Shown: positions 39,694 through 49,701, counted from the first letter of the stretch. The stretch: 64,000 nt of DNA from Isochrysis galbana (GCA_018136815.1 CM030934.1:1148979-1212978); one strand, 5' to 3'. Numbers and translations: made by a program. The notes: generated by a model from the letters alone, not told the origin.

Positions 39694-41445
39694 ATGTGCG
39701 CAGACGTGCCTCCAGAGGGCAGCGTGCTCTCCGACGTGCTTCCCATGGTGACGCCGTGGATCCAAGAGCGGCGCTCCCGAGGTGATCGGCCCGAGGATGT
39801 CCTCGCTCTCCTCGGAATCGTGCTCGACCAGCCGACGCGCCTGTTGGAGGACAGCGCAGAGGAGATGACCAATGACGACGAGGCAATGTGGTTGCAGGTG
39901 TCACTGCTCGCGGCGGAGCAGCGCTTGCTATTCCAGCCTCGCAAGCGAAAACGTAGCCTACCAACTCATATCAAGGACGCCCAGCTCTTCATCCGCAGCA
40001 TCCTCGAAGGAGCGCACCGAGTGCTTGTCATCACCGGCGCAGACGCCTCAGTGTCCTCTGGCTTCCCTTGCATGCCTCAATCAGCTGCATCTTTCGACTC
40101 CCGCGCACACGATCCGGTGGCGGACACGGCGATGCCGTCAGCCGGCACAAACATGTTTGTCTCAGTTGCTCAGCGGCATGGGCTGTTTGATCCGGCTGAC
40201 ATGTTCGACATGCACCAGTTCATCTCCGATCCAACGCCCATCTATGACCTAGTCAGGGAATTCATCAAGGCGCGTTGCAGCCGGCCCTATCTGCACCACG
40301 GATCTGAAGCGTTCGTGAGACATCGGGCTTGTGATGGACACGGGGCCCATGACCACGCTCGAAAGACCATGACGCTAAGCGGGTCCATGGCTCACTCGTA
40401 TCCGGCGGTGATGATCGATCGTGCTTCAACCCCTTCGTTTTGATATAGGCTGACTTTAAGCCGACAGCGGCTCACGCTTTTGTCTCGGAGCTGGAACGGC
40501 AAGGGCATTTATTGCACACATACACAATTAACATCGATGGGCTGCATTCCTTGGCGGGATCGAAATGCGTGACCAACGTGTACGGGAGTTTTGGTCCGTT
40601 TTTCACCCCCTCATGGCCCCCCATCATCAATGGCACTTGCGGCCTGGCCCAGCCTCTTCTCGTACTATCGAGGGCACTGGAAAGTCTTGATGATTGCTGA
40701 CACCGTGGCGTACCGCGCATCTACCGCAGGCTCAGCAGTGTGTGCAAGCTGCCGCGAGCCAAGCCCAATAATGGACATGATGCACAACAAAGATGAATTT
40801 CGGTGCTCCAACTGCTCCCATGAACATAACCTGATAAGACCGGATCTTGTATTCGCGGGAGATCCGCCCATTTCCGATCTTGAAGACGCCTTGCGACGCG
40901 ATCTCCCCCAGACAGATCTCTTACTGATCATCGGCCCACCACCCACATGTGGTCCTTTAGCGACAGTCGCCGCATCCCTTGCACGAGATGTGCCCCAAAT
41001 CTATGTGGGCCAACTCCCATCAACTACGAAGCATGAATTTGATGTGGAACTGATCGGTTCCGTCGATGATGCAGTACGATGGCTAGCACATTTGCTTGAT
41101 TGGCAGACTCCTTGGCAGATGCATGATACTCTTCCGGAGCTCAAGGAAGGTGCCGCAAGCTCAACGGCGAAACGACTTGATGGCATCGACAATAGTGGAT
41201 CCACAATGCATGTCGTCCCTCCCTGTACCATCTACTTCGGCGGGGGTGACCAAGATGCATGCGATGCTGCGACGCATACCTCTGGCAGGAAGGTGGACGA
41301 GGAGCTGGGAGGATGCCTCAAGCAATCCTCAACCGAAGGTGGTTGGAGCAATCGCAAGTCGTCGGCACGGGAACGGGGGTTGCGCATACAAACTCCTTTA
41401 GCTCTTCTAGAGATGGACGACGGTCGGAAAAGACGATCAGGATGA
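39694..41445 (+). CDS. Divergent sirtuin (SIR2-like) with altered catalytic motifs
   Basis: Three exons, 39694-40314, 40449-40593 and 40730-41445, with GT-AG joins in phases 0 and 1; about 493 residues. SIR2 landmarks appear in order: RVLVITGADASVSSGFP, ISDPTPIYDLVREF, ADFKPTAAHAFVSELERQG, LHTYTINIDGLHSLAG, VTNVYGSF, two CxxC pairs (CASC, CSNC) for structural zinc, IRPDLVFAGD and TDLLLIIGPP. In active sirtuins these read GAGxS...PDFR, TQNIDGL and HGS. Here the glycine is Asp, DFR is replaced by CMP, Gln is Ile and the catalytic His is Tyr. The fold seems kept while NAD-dependent deacylation is probably lost. The first 110 residues and a 130-residue Ser/Gly-rich tail are extra. The ATG at 39694 is the first in frame. 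A pseudoenzyme or a very divergent activity are both possible. Confidence 0.8.
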
Positions 41446-41638
41446 ATATGTCGCAGGCTTCCGGGTTGACATCATTTGGTGCCAGGAACTAAGAAACTCG
41501 GCAACAAGAATGATACTCTCATGTTCACTGTGCGTTAAGTGGTCGTGAGGTGACCATGCTCCTTGTGACGCGTGTGAGGTGTGTGGTGCTGATTCGCCAC
41601 TAGCCACGCCAGCAACCATCGCTTAAAGGATTGAGACA

Positions 41639-41790
41639 TGGAGCGCGCGCCGCTGCCCTCCTCTCCCGCCGCCCCAGCCGCCGACACGGGCGATCTGCCC
41701 ATGGACACGCCCCTCTCGCCGAAGCGCCAGATAAATAGAAAAAATCTGGTTCTTGAAGATTCGGGGCTACACATCTATAGCGGTCTAGGT
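41639..41790 (+). repeat. 5' fragment of the ORF1 repeat family (MERA start)
   Basis: ATGGAGCGCGCGCCGCTGCC opens a short reading, MERAPLPSSPAAPAADTGDL, ending in MDTPLSPKRQ. It parallels the ORF1 N-terminus at 46320 and 48800, including the M(E/D)..LS.KR(P/Q) step. It breaks off into AAAAAATCTGGTTCTTGAAG then ATTCGGGGCTAC, a junction also seen at 46940 and 56766. Confidence 0.5.
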
Positions 41791-41839
41791 ACTACTTGTT
41801 GCGGGTAAGGGGGGGCCTGTACACTTCCCTTTCGTATGC

Positions 41840-42110
41840 TCCCTATTAAGTTTTCCCGCGTGACTCCCTCTCCATCGCCACGCCCCGATTCCCTCTTCCT
41901 TGCATCGACCGGATCGGTCCGTCTCCCCATTCCCCTCCCCCTCCCCGGTCCCCCCGCGGAAGTCCTCTCCCCCCCCTCCTTTCCGCCGTCTCTATCTCTA
42001 CCCCGAATGCTTCCTTGAATTTTCGGCCCCTTTTCGTCTTTCTTTTCCCGCGTGTTTTCCCTCCCCCGCGGGACTTTTCGACTTTTCTCTCGGTGTCCCG
42101 ATAACGCTCA
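41840..42110 (+). repeat. CCCGCGTG/TTTTCCCT-rich repeat
   Basis: It contains TTTTCCCGCGTGACTCCCTC and TTTTCCCGCGTGTTTTCCCT. The same two strings occur in reverse complement, in the mirrored order, at about 38660-38830. The pair therefore flanks the sirtuin gene in inverted orientation. Confidence 0.5.
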
Positions 42111-42463
42111 GCGCCTTCGCCCGAGCGCCCTCCGTGCCTCTCCCCGTCTGCTCGTCGTCTCTGTCCCTGTGCTGCGGCACCCCATGTCAAGCCCGAGAGT
42201 GCGCCCAAGGCCTCAGCCCCGTCCCCGTGTGCTCCCCCATTGCCCACCTCCCATGCTCCAAGTGAGCCATACATCCCATGCTACATCCCAGTCCCCACTC
42301 ACACCCAGCCATCTCGCGCGACAGATGAATGCCGCGAAAGCGCGGCGTTGGTTGGAAAAGAAGCGAGAAGCGAGAAGCGGGGGCCGAGTACCCCCCGGGG
42401 GCACAAAGTGTCACCTGCAACAGGCGTTTACGTTTGTTTTGCCACGTACATAATGAAAATAAT

Positions 42464-42555
42464 CAATGTTATATCCTAGCCAACCCCACTAGCTAATTGG
42501 ACATAACGTTTCAGTCCCGGAATCCCGCCATGCCTGACGGGCCAGGTGTCCGCTG
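42464..42555 (+). repeat. Repeat family A, truncated copy
   Basis: AATGTTATATCCTAGCCAAC through GGGCCAGGTGTCCG matches the first 95 bp of the copies at 1547 and 56893, then stops at the start of the 210-bp tandem array. Confidence 0.7.
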
Positions 42556-43390
42556 CTAGGACGGCATATTTGGATATGGTGCCTGGTGTCTGGCTGTCTG
42601 GTGTGGTATTCTATCCCAGTATCCCAGTGGGAGACCGAGAAAGCGCCGGCAGCTCGCCCGGTAGCGTTCGAAAGCTGCGCACTCGGCCCGTTCGGCCGGG
42701 TGACGTTAGCGTAGTCGTCGGTGCCACACACGGCCGTCGATTTCGCGATGAGCGCGGGCGGCGGCGGCAATTGGCGTGGCTGCTAGGGCGGTATATTTGA
42801 ATATAAGTCGCGTTCCGTCAAAAGAGGGCCAGGTTATTATTATTTTTTCACCCAGAGGTGCATGTTTTCTTTTTCAACCAGTCTCCATGGTATTATTATC
42901 ACAAAGATGAGTACAAAGCTAATCAAGGACGTGAGCATAGCAACTGGGACGGCATATTTGGATATGGTGCCTGGTGTGGCATTCTATCCCAGTGGGAGAC
43001 CGAGAAAGCGCCGGCAGCTCGCCCGGTAGCGTTCGAAAGCTGCGCACTCGGCCCGTTCGGCCGGGTGACGTTAGCGTAGTCGTCGGCGCCACACACGGCC
43101 GACTATTTCGCGATGCGCGCGGGCGGCGGCGGCGATTGGCGTGGCTGCTAGCTGCTAGGGCGGCATATATGAATATGGTGCCTGGTGGGGCATTCTATCC
43201 CAGTGGGAGACCGAGAAAGCGCCGGCAGCTCGCCCGGTAGCGTTCGAAAGTTGGGCACTCGAGCGCATCTCGGTACGTTTACTTTCGGGCGGTTTTCACG
43301 CCAATGCCGATATTCGACAAGATGTGCGAGGCTGGAAAGGGCAATTGGCTCGGCCACTTGGGCAGCATATCTTGATTTGACGTCTTTTGC
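42556..43390 (+). repeat. About 210-bp tandem units with an insert
   Basis: GGGAGACCGAGAAAGCGCCG occurs at about 42629, 42994 and 43205. Each is preceded by GGCATAT(T/A)TGGATATGGTGC-like sequence and followed by CAGCTCGCCCGGTAGCGTTC. The last two are 211 bp apart. Between the first and second units sits an insert (about 42805-42945) starting CGCGTTCCGTCAAAAGAGGG, also found at 36640. The third unit diverges after 43255. Readings in both strands are short, so I do not call a protein. Confidence 0.6.
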
Positions 43391-44201
43391 TGTCACTAGT
43401 TGAAATGGATGAAAAAAAAGACCATGCCGTCCGCCCGGTCGCGGTGCCAAATTAGCCGCTCTAGCCCTTGGTGACTAGTGGTTAACGTAAACGTCTTGAG
43501 TTTTGTGATTGTGATTGATACGTTCGTACACATTTAAGTGCAAAATTATGAGTTTGACTTATGGTCCAGTGTGCATAGAACCACGCCTTGTAGACCCAGT
43601 AAGTTGGCGTCCAAGGTTTCCTCGTCATTCCATGTTTGTGCCTCGCATGAAGAGCCTCACTAAAAATATACCGGAGGGGGGCCCGACTGTATTTCGCGCA
43701 CCGTCTTCGAAGGCCTGAAATTCGGTATTTTTTGAAAATTTCGCCGGAGAACCCCCAATTTTTTTTGCTGATCCATCCTTCCGCAACCTATAGGGAGCTT
43801 ATTTTGCCCTTCATTCACCTATAGTAGCTGGTGCCCTCCGCACCCCCATAGTGAGTGACCGGGCTATCAACACAGCCCCACTGGCGAAAAAAAGTCGCGT
43901 CCTCTCAACAGTCTCCCAACAACAGCGACTCAACGAAACCCTCGCGTTGAGTCGCTGTTGAGTCGCCTTTCGGACCCCTCAAAAACCCTCGAATAAAATA
44001 GTACAGAGTGATAAAGTAGTAAACAGAAGCGTCATAGAAGAGCAAGCGTAGAAGTTAAACTACCCGTCAGGCCGTCAGGTTCGATACGACACCCTACTAC
44101 AGAGTACATGCATACCGCCAGCGTCCCGCAGATCTAAAAGAAAAGCCACCTCCGGCGAGGTGCTTCTGGGCTACTCTCCACGACGAGGCGAGATCAGGAG
44201 C
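43391..44201. other. Intergenic, TatA upstream region
   Basis: No gene seen. It contains the hairpin at 43920-43960 and a CCACCTCCGGCGAGGTGCTT stem-loop (44149-44168) just before the TatA leader. Confidence 0.4.
43920..43960. repeat. Perfect 16-bp stem hairpin
   Basis: CAACAGCGACTCAACG (43920-43935) pairs with CGTTGAGTCGCTGTTG (43945-43960) over a 9-nt loop. A further GAGTCGC copy follows. There is no T-run, so a bacterial-type terminator is not suggested. Confidence 0.75.
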
Positions 44202-44780
44202 ATGATGGCGTCGCTGCGAGTGTTGGGGCTTCTGCTGCTACAGCTGCATGCGGCGACGGCGCTCGTGATGGGGGTCCGCTCCCCACGGGTCGGACTCAGC
44301 TCCTCCGTTGGCCTCGCACCACTAGCGCCCACCTACTCCGTAGCGTCGGTCCCGAGCCGGAGCAGTGTGCCGCGAATGGGTCTCTTCGGCCTCGGTGCAC
44401 CTGAACTCGCCATCATTGCGGGTGTGGCACTGCTCGTTCTCGGGCCTGATCAGGTGAAGAAACTGGCGAAGGACGTTGGCAAAGTCTCGGCTGAGCTCAA
44501 GCAGGTGCCTGAGGAGTTCAGCAAGGGCATGGAGCAAGGGAAGGTAGAGATGGAGTCCAAGAAGGCGGCCAGCACGGTGAGCACCGCCTGCGTGGCACAA
44601 GCATGCTGCCGCATTCTCTCCCTGGCCTTCCCACATATCACACCACCAGCATTGCTCTGGGGCGAGGGCATTGTGCGCACTGACGGTGGAGTTCGCGAGC
44701 TTCTCCTCATGGTAGTACTAACATGAACCATGCTACTTGTGGAACATCAGATTGATTCAGAGAAGAAGACTGATGCCTAA
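44202..44780 (+). CDS. tatA: Sec-independent protein translocase TatA/Tha4, plastid-targeted
   Basis: Two exons, 44202-44576 and 44751-44780, joined in phase 0 (donor GTGAGC, acceptor AACATCAG); 134 residues ending IDSEKKTDA. The mature part reads MGLFGLGAPELAIIAGVALL and VLGPDQVKKLAKDVGK. This is the TatA single span (about residues 65-80) followed by the amphipathic helix with the conserved FG..E and GP..LP/L..LGK pattern. TatA multimers form the pore that moves folded proteins across the thylakoid membrane using the pH gradient. The leader MMASLRVLGLLLLQLHAATA is a signal peptide, followed by about 40 Ser/Arg/Pro-rich residues like a transit peptide. This bipartite layout is expected for a plastid with extra membranes. 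If the intron were retained, the frame would run on to 44726 with a different tail. TatB is less likely given the length. Confidence 0.88.
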
Positions 44781-45406
44781 GACTGGCTCTTCAGATGCTT
44801 GAGTGGCGGAGAGACTTTGGGCAGTTATGCGCACGAAATACGCAGGGTGAGCGTGATATGCCGGGTAGCGCTGCCCTCATGGCTGTGGTGCTGCATCCGT
44901 ACAAGCTGCCCCATGGCACAAGATGCATGTGGAAGCAAGTATTTGCTACAAAGTTCGCAACACTTGCAATGCATGGCCCTGAAAGTGGTTGACGCGCTGT
45001 ATGGTGCGCTCACAGCGACAGACAGCTGGCGATGTTCAGTCCATAAGGGTTTAGTTACCATCTAGTGTGCAAGAGTTGGCCATCAATGGACATGATATAC
45101 GTCAAGGAGAAGGGCCAAAGAAAGCCCTTGGCATATTTGGCAAGGGCTTGGCAAACGGGTAATCTGGGCAAAGCATGAGAAAAAAACACGGCGTTTGTCA
45201 ATGCTACTCCGCTCACCAGAACCTCAATACAGACTACGGGAGCTTTGTCGGGCGGCGCGAGCATTGCGAAAAAAAGATGTGCGGGCTTGCACCACCTCAC
45301 ACCACGATCCAAAGGCCGCCAAAGCACAAGCACAAAGCAGGCCACATGCAAAGGCGTGAAAAGAGAAATCAGGAAAGGGACATCAAGCGTTGCCCATAGA
45401 TAATAA
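44781..45406. other. Intergenic spacer
   Basis: No gene recognised; short ORFs on both strands have no supporting motif. Confidence 0.3.
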
Positions 45407-46173
45407 ATAAACCTTTTAATAGTCTCACCGCACCCGCGGCCGTGGACCCTCTACTTTCTACTCACGTAGGAGAACTTTCTACACCCCCACTCCCCCGGCC
45501 CTTCTCCCCCCGCCATAAGGCGACTCCCCCCGTGCACTACTAGGGGGATAGGGGTGAAGGGCTTAGATATGGTCCGGTGGCCCGCGCCTCCCCCCGGTGA
45601 TCATTCCCCCCCTTCCTCCTGTGTCTCCGAGTGGGCGGCGGCCTCAGCCCCGACTTATCCTGTAAACAGGTGCGGGACTTACCTATTTTCCGGTGAGCGG
45701 AGCTCTCGCTCCGCCCACCCCCTTCTCCGCGCGCTCTCTCCCCTCTCCTGCAGGCACGCGCGATGGCGCGCCTGCGGCAGGCCTCCAGCTGCCCTGTGGC
45801 GGCCCTTGGAGGCTCCTGGAGGCCAGCTCAGGGGGCAGAGGAGGCTGGGGCTGGGCCCTGGCCTCCCCTGCCTCTCCCTCGCTGGTGCTCCCGAGCCTCT
45901 GGGGCCCCCAATCTGCACCTGTCTGCCTGTCGACCAGGGGGGGAGGGGGGGTTGGAGCGATGGGCTGGTCACGAGGGGCCAGGATGGGCGAATGGGGCGA
46001 GCCTGCGAGCCTGTGGGGAAGGGAGTGGGTCAGTAGGGCAGTGGCCTCCTGGCAAGCCATCAGGCGTGCCAGTGCCAGGAGGATGGGTGGTTCCTCCCCC
46101 ATGGCAGGGGAGGAGTGGAGAGAGGGGGGGGCTCGTGCCCCCCCATGGGTCAACCAAGTATAAACTTAGTTGA
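45407..46173 (-). repeat. Family B short retroelement, full-length copy, minus
   Basis: This is the reverse complement of the 26906-27656 element along its whole length, from CAACTAAGTTTATACTTGGT (at 46173) to CTATTAAAAGGTTTATTTAT (at 45407). The two differ by scattered substitutions and small length changes. The internal palindrome-like CCTGTAAACAGG is kept in both. Confidence 0.65.
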
Positions 46174-46283
46174 GCGTTGCCCATAGATAAATAAACCTTC
46201 TAATATTCTCACCGCACACGCGGCCGTGGACCCTACGCTTTCTCCTCATCACGCAGCAAAAAAAAATCTACACCTACATACAC
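46174..46283 (-). repeat. LINE-like 3' tail fragment
   Basis: AATAAATAAACCTTCTAATA and TTCTCACCGCACACGCGGCC, in reverse complement, match the 3' 60 bp of family B. The rest of the element is missing and GGGGTGTATGTAGGTGTAGA-like sequence follows. Confidence 0.45.
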
Positions 46284-46934
46284 CCCTGCTCCCCCCAACT
46301 AAGTTTATACTTAGACGCGATGGAGCGCGCCGCCGCGACTCCCCTCTCCTTCGGGCCCCCCGCCGAGGGCGCCCCCCCAGTACCCATGGAGCAGCCGCTG
46401 TCGAAGCGGCCGCGTCCGCCCACCGAGGCCGAGCAGGTGCGTGCGACTCCGGTCGCGCCACACGGCCCGTGGCCCCGGCCACACCACTCATGGCAGCCAT
46501 GCTGGCCTCCCCCATGGGGGGCAGCAGGCTGCTGGCAGTACCCCACCAATGCCAGGCTCAAACAGTCACCCCTCCATTGGGCATGCCTTATGGCAGAGGC
46601 CCCTCTCGCCCTGGCAAGGGCCGCGCTGCTCCGGCAGCGCGGCCCACGGCCGGGTGGCCCTTATGGGCACAACAACACACACCCCATTGCTGCAAGCAAC
46701 ATACGCTTCAAAGGCACCCCCTCAGACACACTAGGCGGCTTGCCTTCATTTGGTCTCCTTTCCCTCACTCTCACCCTACTAGGGAAGGCCTCCGGGCCCG
46801 GCCCCTACACAGCCGCAGTACCGCCCTCGTGCCCAGGCACGAGGGGCTGGCCCGGCACCAACAGAGACTCAGCTCTCCAAGTCTCCAAGGGGCAAGCCAC
46901 AAACACGCAGTACGCAGTGCAAACTGCATTGTGC
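46284..46934 (+). pseudogene. ORF1 repeat family, 5' truncated copy, plus
   Basis: It opens CCCAACTAAGTTTATACTTA then GACGCGATGGAGCGCGCC. The start reads MERAAATPLSFGPPAEGAPP and MEQPLSKRPRPPTEAEQV, in register with the full ORF1 on the minus strand at 48800. The similarity to that ORF fades after about 130 codons into transposon-like GC-rich sequence, and the reading frame to 47261 beyond it is not credible. The 3' side meets AATAAAAAAAATCTGAAGAT, so this is a truncated element. Confidence 0.55.
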
Positions 46935-48826
46935 AATAAAAAAAATCTGAAGATTTCGGGCTACACACCTACTAGACTAGGACACTTCCCCATCCCTACT
47001 GACATCGCCCTTAACTTCCCTTCCCTCCACCTCCTCCCCTTCCCCCCTTCATTCCTTTGTTTTCGGTATCCGGGGTTCGGCTCGGGTGCGCTACCACGAG
47101 CCTGGTTCAGAGCGCGGGTTCCGGGCAGGCGGGCGGCGCGTTTTTCTCGCGACGACAAGTCTAGTGGCCGCAATCGCGTTGGCGCACGCGCACTCTGGGT
47201 GGAGGAAAAGGCATGCCGGTCCGTTCAAACAGACGCCCGGGATCTTCTTGTGTGGATGTAGGTGGCAGCGGATCGTGCACTTATTGTCGATCCACGCGCC
47301 AGGCACGTCGTGCGAGAGATTGCATCGCACTCCTCGTTTGTTCCTGAGGCACAGGCCTTGAGTGAAGCGCGCACATTGCTTAGGGGGGCCCTTGCCAAGG
47401 GCCTCGTGCGCCGTTTTCGGGCGAGGGTTGAGCCTTTGTGCCTCGTTGCGCTCGCGGCGCTTTGCCGCTTCTTGTTCACACTCGCATACGCGAATCGAGC
47501 TCAAGAGGCCCTTAACCACTTCTGGCCGCCACCCTTTGCAACCGCGTAGGCTGCCGTGGACCATGAGCTTGTGGGGAGATTGAATAGATTCTGGCATCTT
47601 AATTTCCTTGCACGCCCGAATGGCGTAGTTTACCGGGACGGTCTTGCCGTCGATCTGTAGTAGTAGCTTGCGAGGAAAGTTTCCGTCTATAAAGGAGCCT
47701 TGGCCCGCCGAAACATAGAGATGCCAACGGGTCGCGTAGGCTGCCTTGGACACAAAGGTGCCTGCTCCGCCTTCGAGCTTCATTCGCTCCCGGTTTCCTT
47801 TCAGGAAGGTCAGCCCAACCTTTTCGATCGCAAAGATAAGTGCGCTCAGATTGATTTGGGCCGCTTGCGCCAGGCCGTCTGCCTCGACGACCAGGTGCGC
47901 CGCGACGTCTTGGAGGGCGTTGTAGAGAGCCTTGCGAGAGGAAGAGCCTTTCTTGTTGATTCTCTCGTCTATGGATTCAACTTTCACGCGGACCGAAAGG
48001 TCGGTTTGAGCGATGCGGAGGGTGGTGATGTCGCCATAGCGTTCTTTGAATTGTTGAGCGCAGTCCTCGTTCACGGCGATATGCCATGGTCCGCGGATAG
48101 ACCGGGCCCAGAAGTCCGGCTCCGGGTCGACTCCCTCGAGCTCCAAGAGGAGCTCTACAATCGCGGCATAGACCGTGGCGTCCATGAAGGTATAGTCTCC
48201 CTCCTGGTGGAAGGACAGCTCGTACGTTGCGTCAAACTCCGTGTAACCTTGTTCTTCATCCGAGGGTGGCTCCTGCATGGCAGGGGCGGTCGGGTGTGGT
48301 GAGACTGAGGGCGGGTCCAAGCGGGCAGTTGGCAGAGGAGTGTGGTGTGTGTCCCATGACACAACCCAGCATTTCTCCTTCTGTGTGGCCTTATGTTGTA
48401 GTGTTGGTGGGTCTGTGTGGTTGTGCGTAATGATGCAGATATTGAGTTTGTGCCCATAAGGGCCACCCGGTCTCGGGCCGCGCTGCCGAGGCAGCGCGGC
48501 CGTCCCCAGGGTGGGAGAGGCCTCTGCCATAAGGCATGCCTGGTGGTTCGGTGGTTCGTCCTGGGTGGTGCTGGTTCTTTGTCCTCTACAGCTTGTGGCC
48601 CACCATGAGGTGGGCCAGCATGGCTGCTGTGACTTGTGTGGCCGGGGCCACGGGCCGTGCGGCGCGACCGGGATCGCGCTCACCTGCTCGGCCTCTGCGG
48701 GCGGACGCGGTCGCTTCGCCAGCGACAGCTCCATGGGTGCTGGGGGGGCGCCCGCGGCGGGGGACCCGAAGGAGAGGTGGGGAGCGGCGGCGCGCTCCAT
48801 GGCGACCAACTATAAAGTTAGTTGTG
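46935..48826 (-). mobile_element. Non-LTR-like element with a complete ORF1 (CCCH zinc fingers)
   Basis: On the minus strand the element starts ACACAACTAACTTTATAGTT just before the ORF and ends in a T-rich tail near 46935 (AAATCTTCAGATTTTTTTTA). The only ORF is 47091-48809, described separately. No reverse transcriptase lies in it, so it is either a 3'-truncated LINE or a short element that borrows one. The 5' end motif (C)CAACTAA(C/G)TTTATA.TT is shared with 46284, 57508 and family B. Confidence 0.55.
47091..48809 (-). CDS. ORF1-like protein with C-terminal CCCH zinc fingers
   Basis: 572 codons, uninterrupted. The first 180 residues are Pro/Ala-rich (MERAAAPHLSFGSPAAGAPP). A folded middle follows: GDYTFMDATVYAAIVELLLE, GPWHIAVNEDCAQQFKERYG, TTLRIAQTDLSVRVKVESID, GGAGTFVSKAAYATRWHLYV and KLLLQIDGKTVPVNYAIRAC. 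It has RNA-recognition-like alternation of strands and helices. The end carries C-x7-C-x8-C-x3-H (CARFTQGLCLRNKRGVRCNL, SH) and a second Cys/His cluster ending CLNGPACLFLHPEC. CCCH fingers and RRM-like folds are typical of nucleic-acid-binding ORF1 proteins of LINEs, which package the element's RNA. The related starts at 41639, 46320 and 57535 show it is a repeat protein, not a single-copy host gene. A host-derived CCCH protein captured by the element is the alternative. Confidence 0.6.
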   Translation of the reverse strand: MVAMERAAAPHLSFGSPAAGAPPAPMELSLAKRPRPPAEAEQVSAIPVAPHGPWPRPHKSQQPCWPTSWWATSCRGQRTSTTQDEPPNHQACLMAEASPTLGTAALPRQRGPRPGGPYGHKLNICIITHNHTDPPTLQHKATQKEKCWVVSWDTHHTPLPTARLDPPSVSPHPTAPAMQEPPSDEEQGYTEFDATYELSFHQEGDYTFMDATVYAAIVELLLELEGVDPEPDFWARSIRGPWHIAVNEDCAQQFKERYGDITTLRIAQTDLSVRVKVESIDERINKKGSSSRKALYNALQDVAAHLVVEADGLAQAAQINLSALIFAIEKVGLTFLKGNRERMKLEGGAGTFVSKAAYATRWHLYVSAGQGSFIDGNFPRKLLLQIDGKTVPVNYAIRACKEIKMPESIQSPHKLMVHGSLRGCKGWRPEVVKGLLSSIRVCECEQEAAKRRERNEAQRLNPRPKTAHEALGKGPPKQCARFTQGLCLRNKRGVRCNLSHDVPGAWIDNKCTIRCHLHPHKKIPGVCLNGPACLFLHPECACANAIAATRLVVARKTRRPPARNPRSEPGSW

Positions 48827-49032
48827 TCCCATCTGGGCGTAGCGTGTACAACGAATAACTCGCCACACTTTGGGAGTGGCATCTTGGCTCTTGGCCCTCC
48901 CTGGGGGACTTTTTGAGGCCGATGAGATGGAGATGGACTTAGAAACAGAGTTTCAGCTTCCAACACCCACATCAAGCATGAGTTTATGCCTCGACCACTT
49001 CATCCTACAATGTTGGATTTATGCCCTACGAC
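48827..49032. other. Spacer between the ORF1 element and the Gypsy fragment
   Basis: About 200 bp with no recognisable feature. Confidence 0.3.
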
Positions 49033-49701
49033 CTACGAAGGGAGAGCTTGGTGATCGATGACGAGGCGAAAATGTCGGCCCCAAACAAAGGTGTACGGTC
49101 GCCAAGTGCGAATGCTTTCCAGGGCGGCGAGGAGCTCCACCTCGGTGGTGGTCCAATGACGCTCCGCGGCGGTGAGGCGGCGACCGTAATACGCAACGAC
49201 ATGCTCGTGTCCGTGGTCCATGGTCGTCAACCTGAGACAGGATTCCGCGATTCCGCCGATACCCAGGGTACTGGCCGCGTCCGTTTTGACGATGAACTCT
49301 TTGTCGTGACGAGGCGCAGCTAACACTGGCGCAAACGTGATGAGATCGATGAGGCGACGGATCGCTGTCTGACACTCAGGCGACTGAGAGACGGTGGCCA
49401 CATCGACGCCCGTACGAGTGAGGTCGGTGAGAGGGGCCGCGACGTGCGCGAAGCACTTGATGAACCGACGGTAGTACGAACAAAGACCGAGAAACGAGCG
49501 AACCTTTTCGAGCGAATTGATGTGACGCGGATCGATCGAGCGTACCGCCTCGACTTTCTTGGGGTCCATCTCGAGACCACGACGAGAGACGACGTGCCCG
49601 AGGTATTCGCCCTTAATAGCGAACAAGATGCACTTGGAGGCCTTACATGAGAGACCGGCACCAAAGCCAAAGAATACAAGCCACCTAGCACCTAGCGGCA
49701 C
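49033..49701 (-). mobile_element. Ty3/Gypsy-type LTR retrotransposon fragment 2 (fossil)
   Basis: Minus-strand coding covers the end of reverse transcriptase (EYLGHVVSRRGLEMDPKKVE, RSFLGLCSYYRRFIKCFAHV) and most of RNase H (FIVKTDAASTLGIGG, YGRRLTAAERHWTTTEVELL, RLVIDHQAL). Both ends are missing, with about two further breaks; no long terminal repeats were seen. It is similar but not identical to the fragment at 24.1-25.0 kb. Confidence 0.8.

Noticed and set aside
43920-43960. Intrinsic bacterial terminator
   Set aside because: No U-run after the stem and the context is eukaryotic.
46320-47261. 313-codon plus-strand ORF as a host gene
   Set aside because: Only its N-terminus matches the repeat-family ORF1; the rest crosses an element junction and overlaps the 3' part of the minus-strand element.
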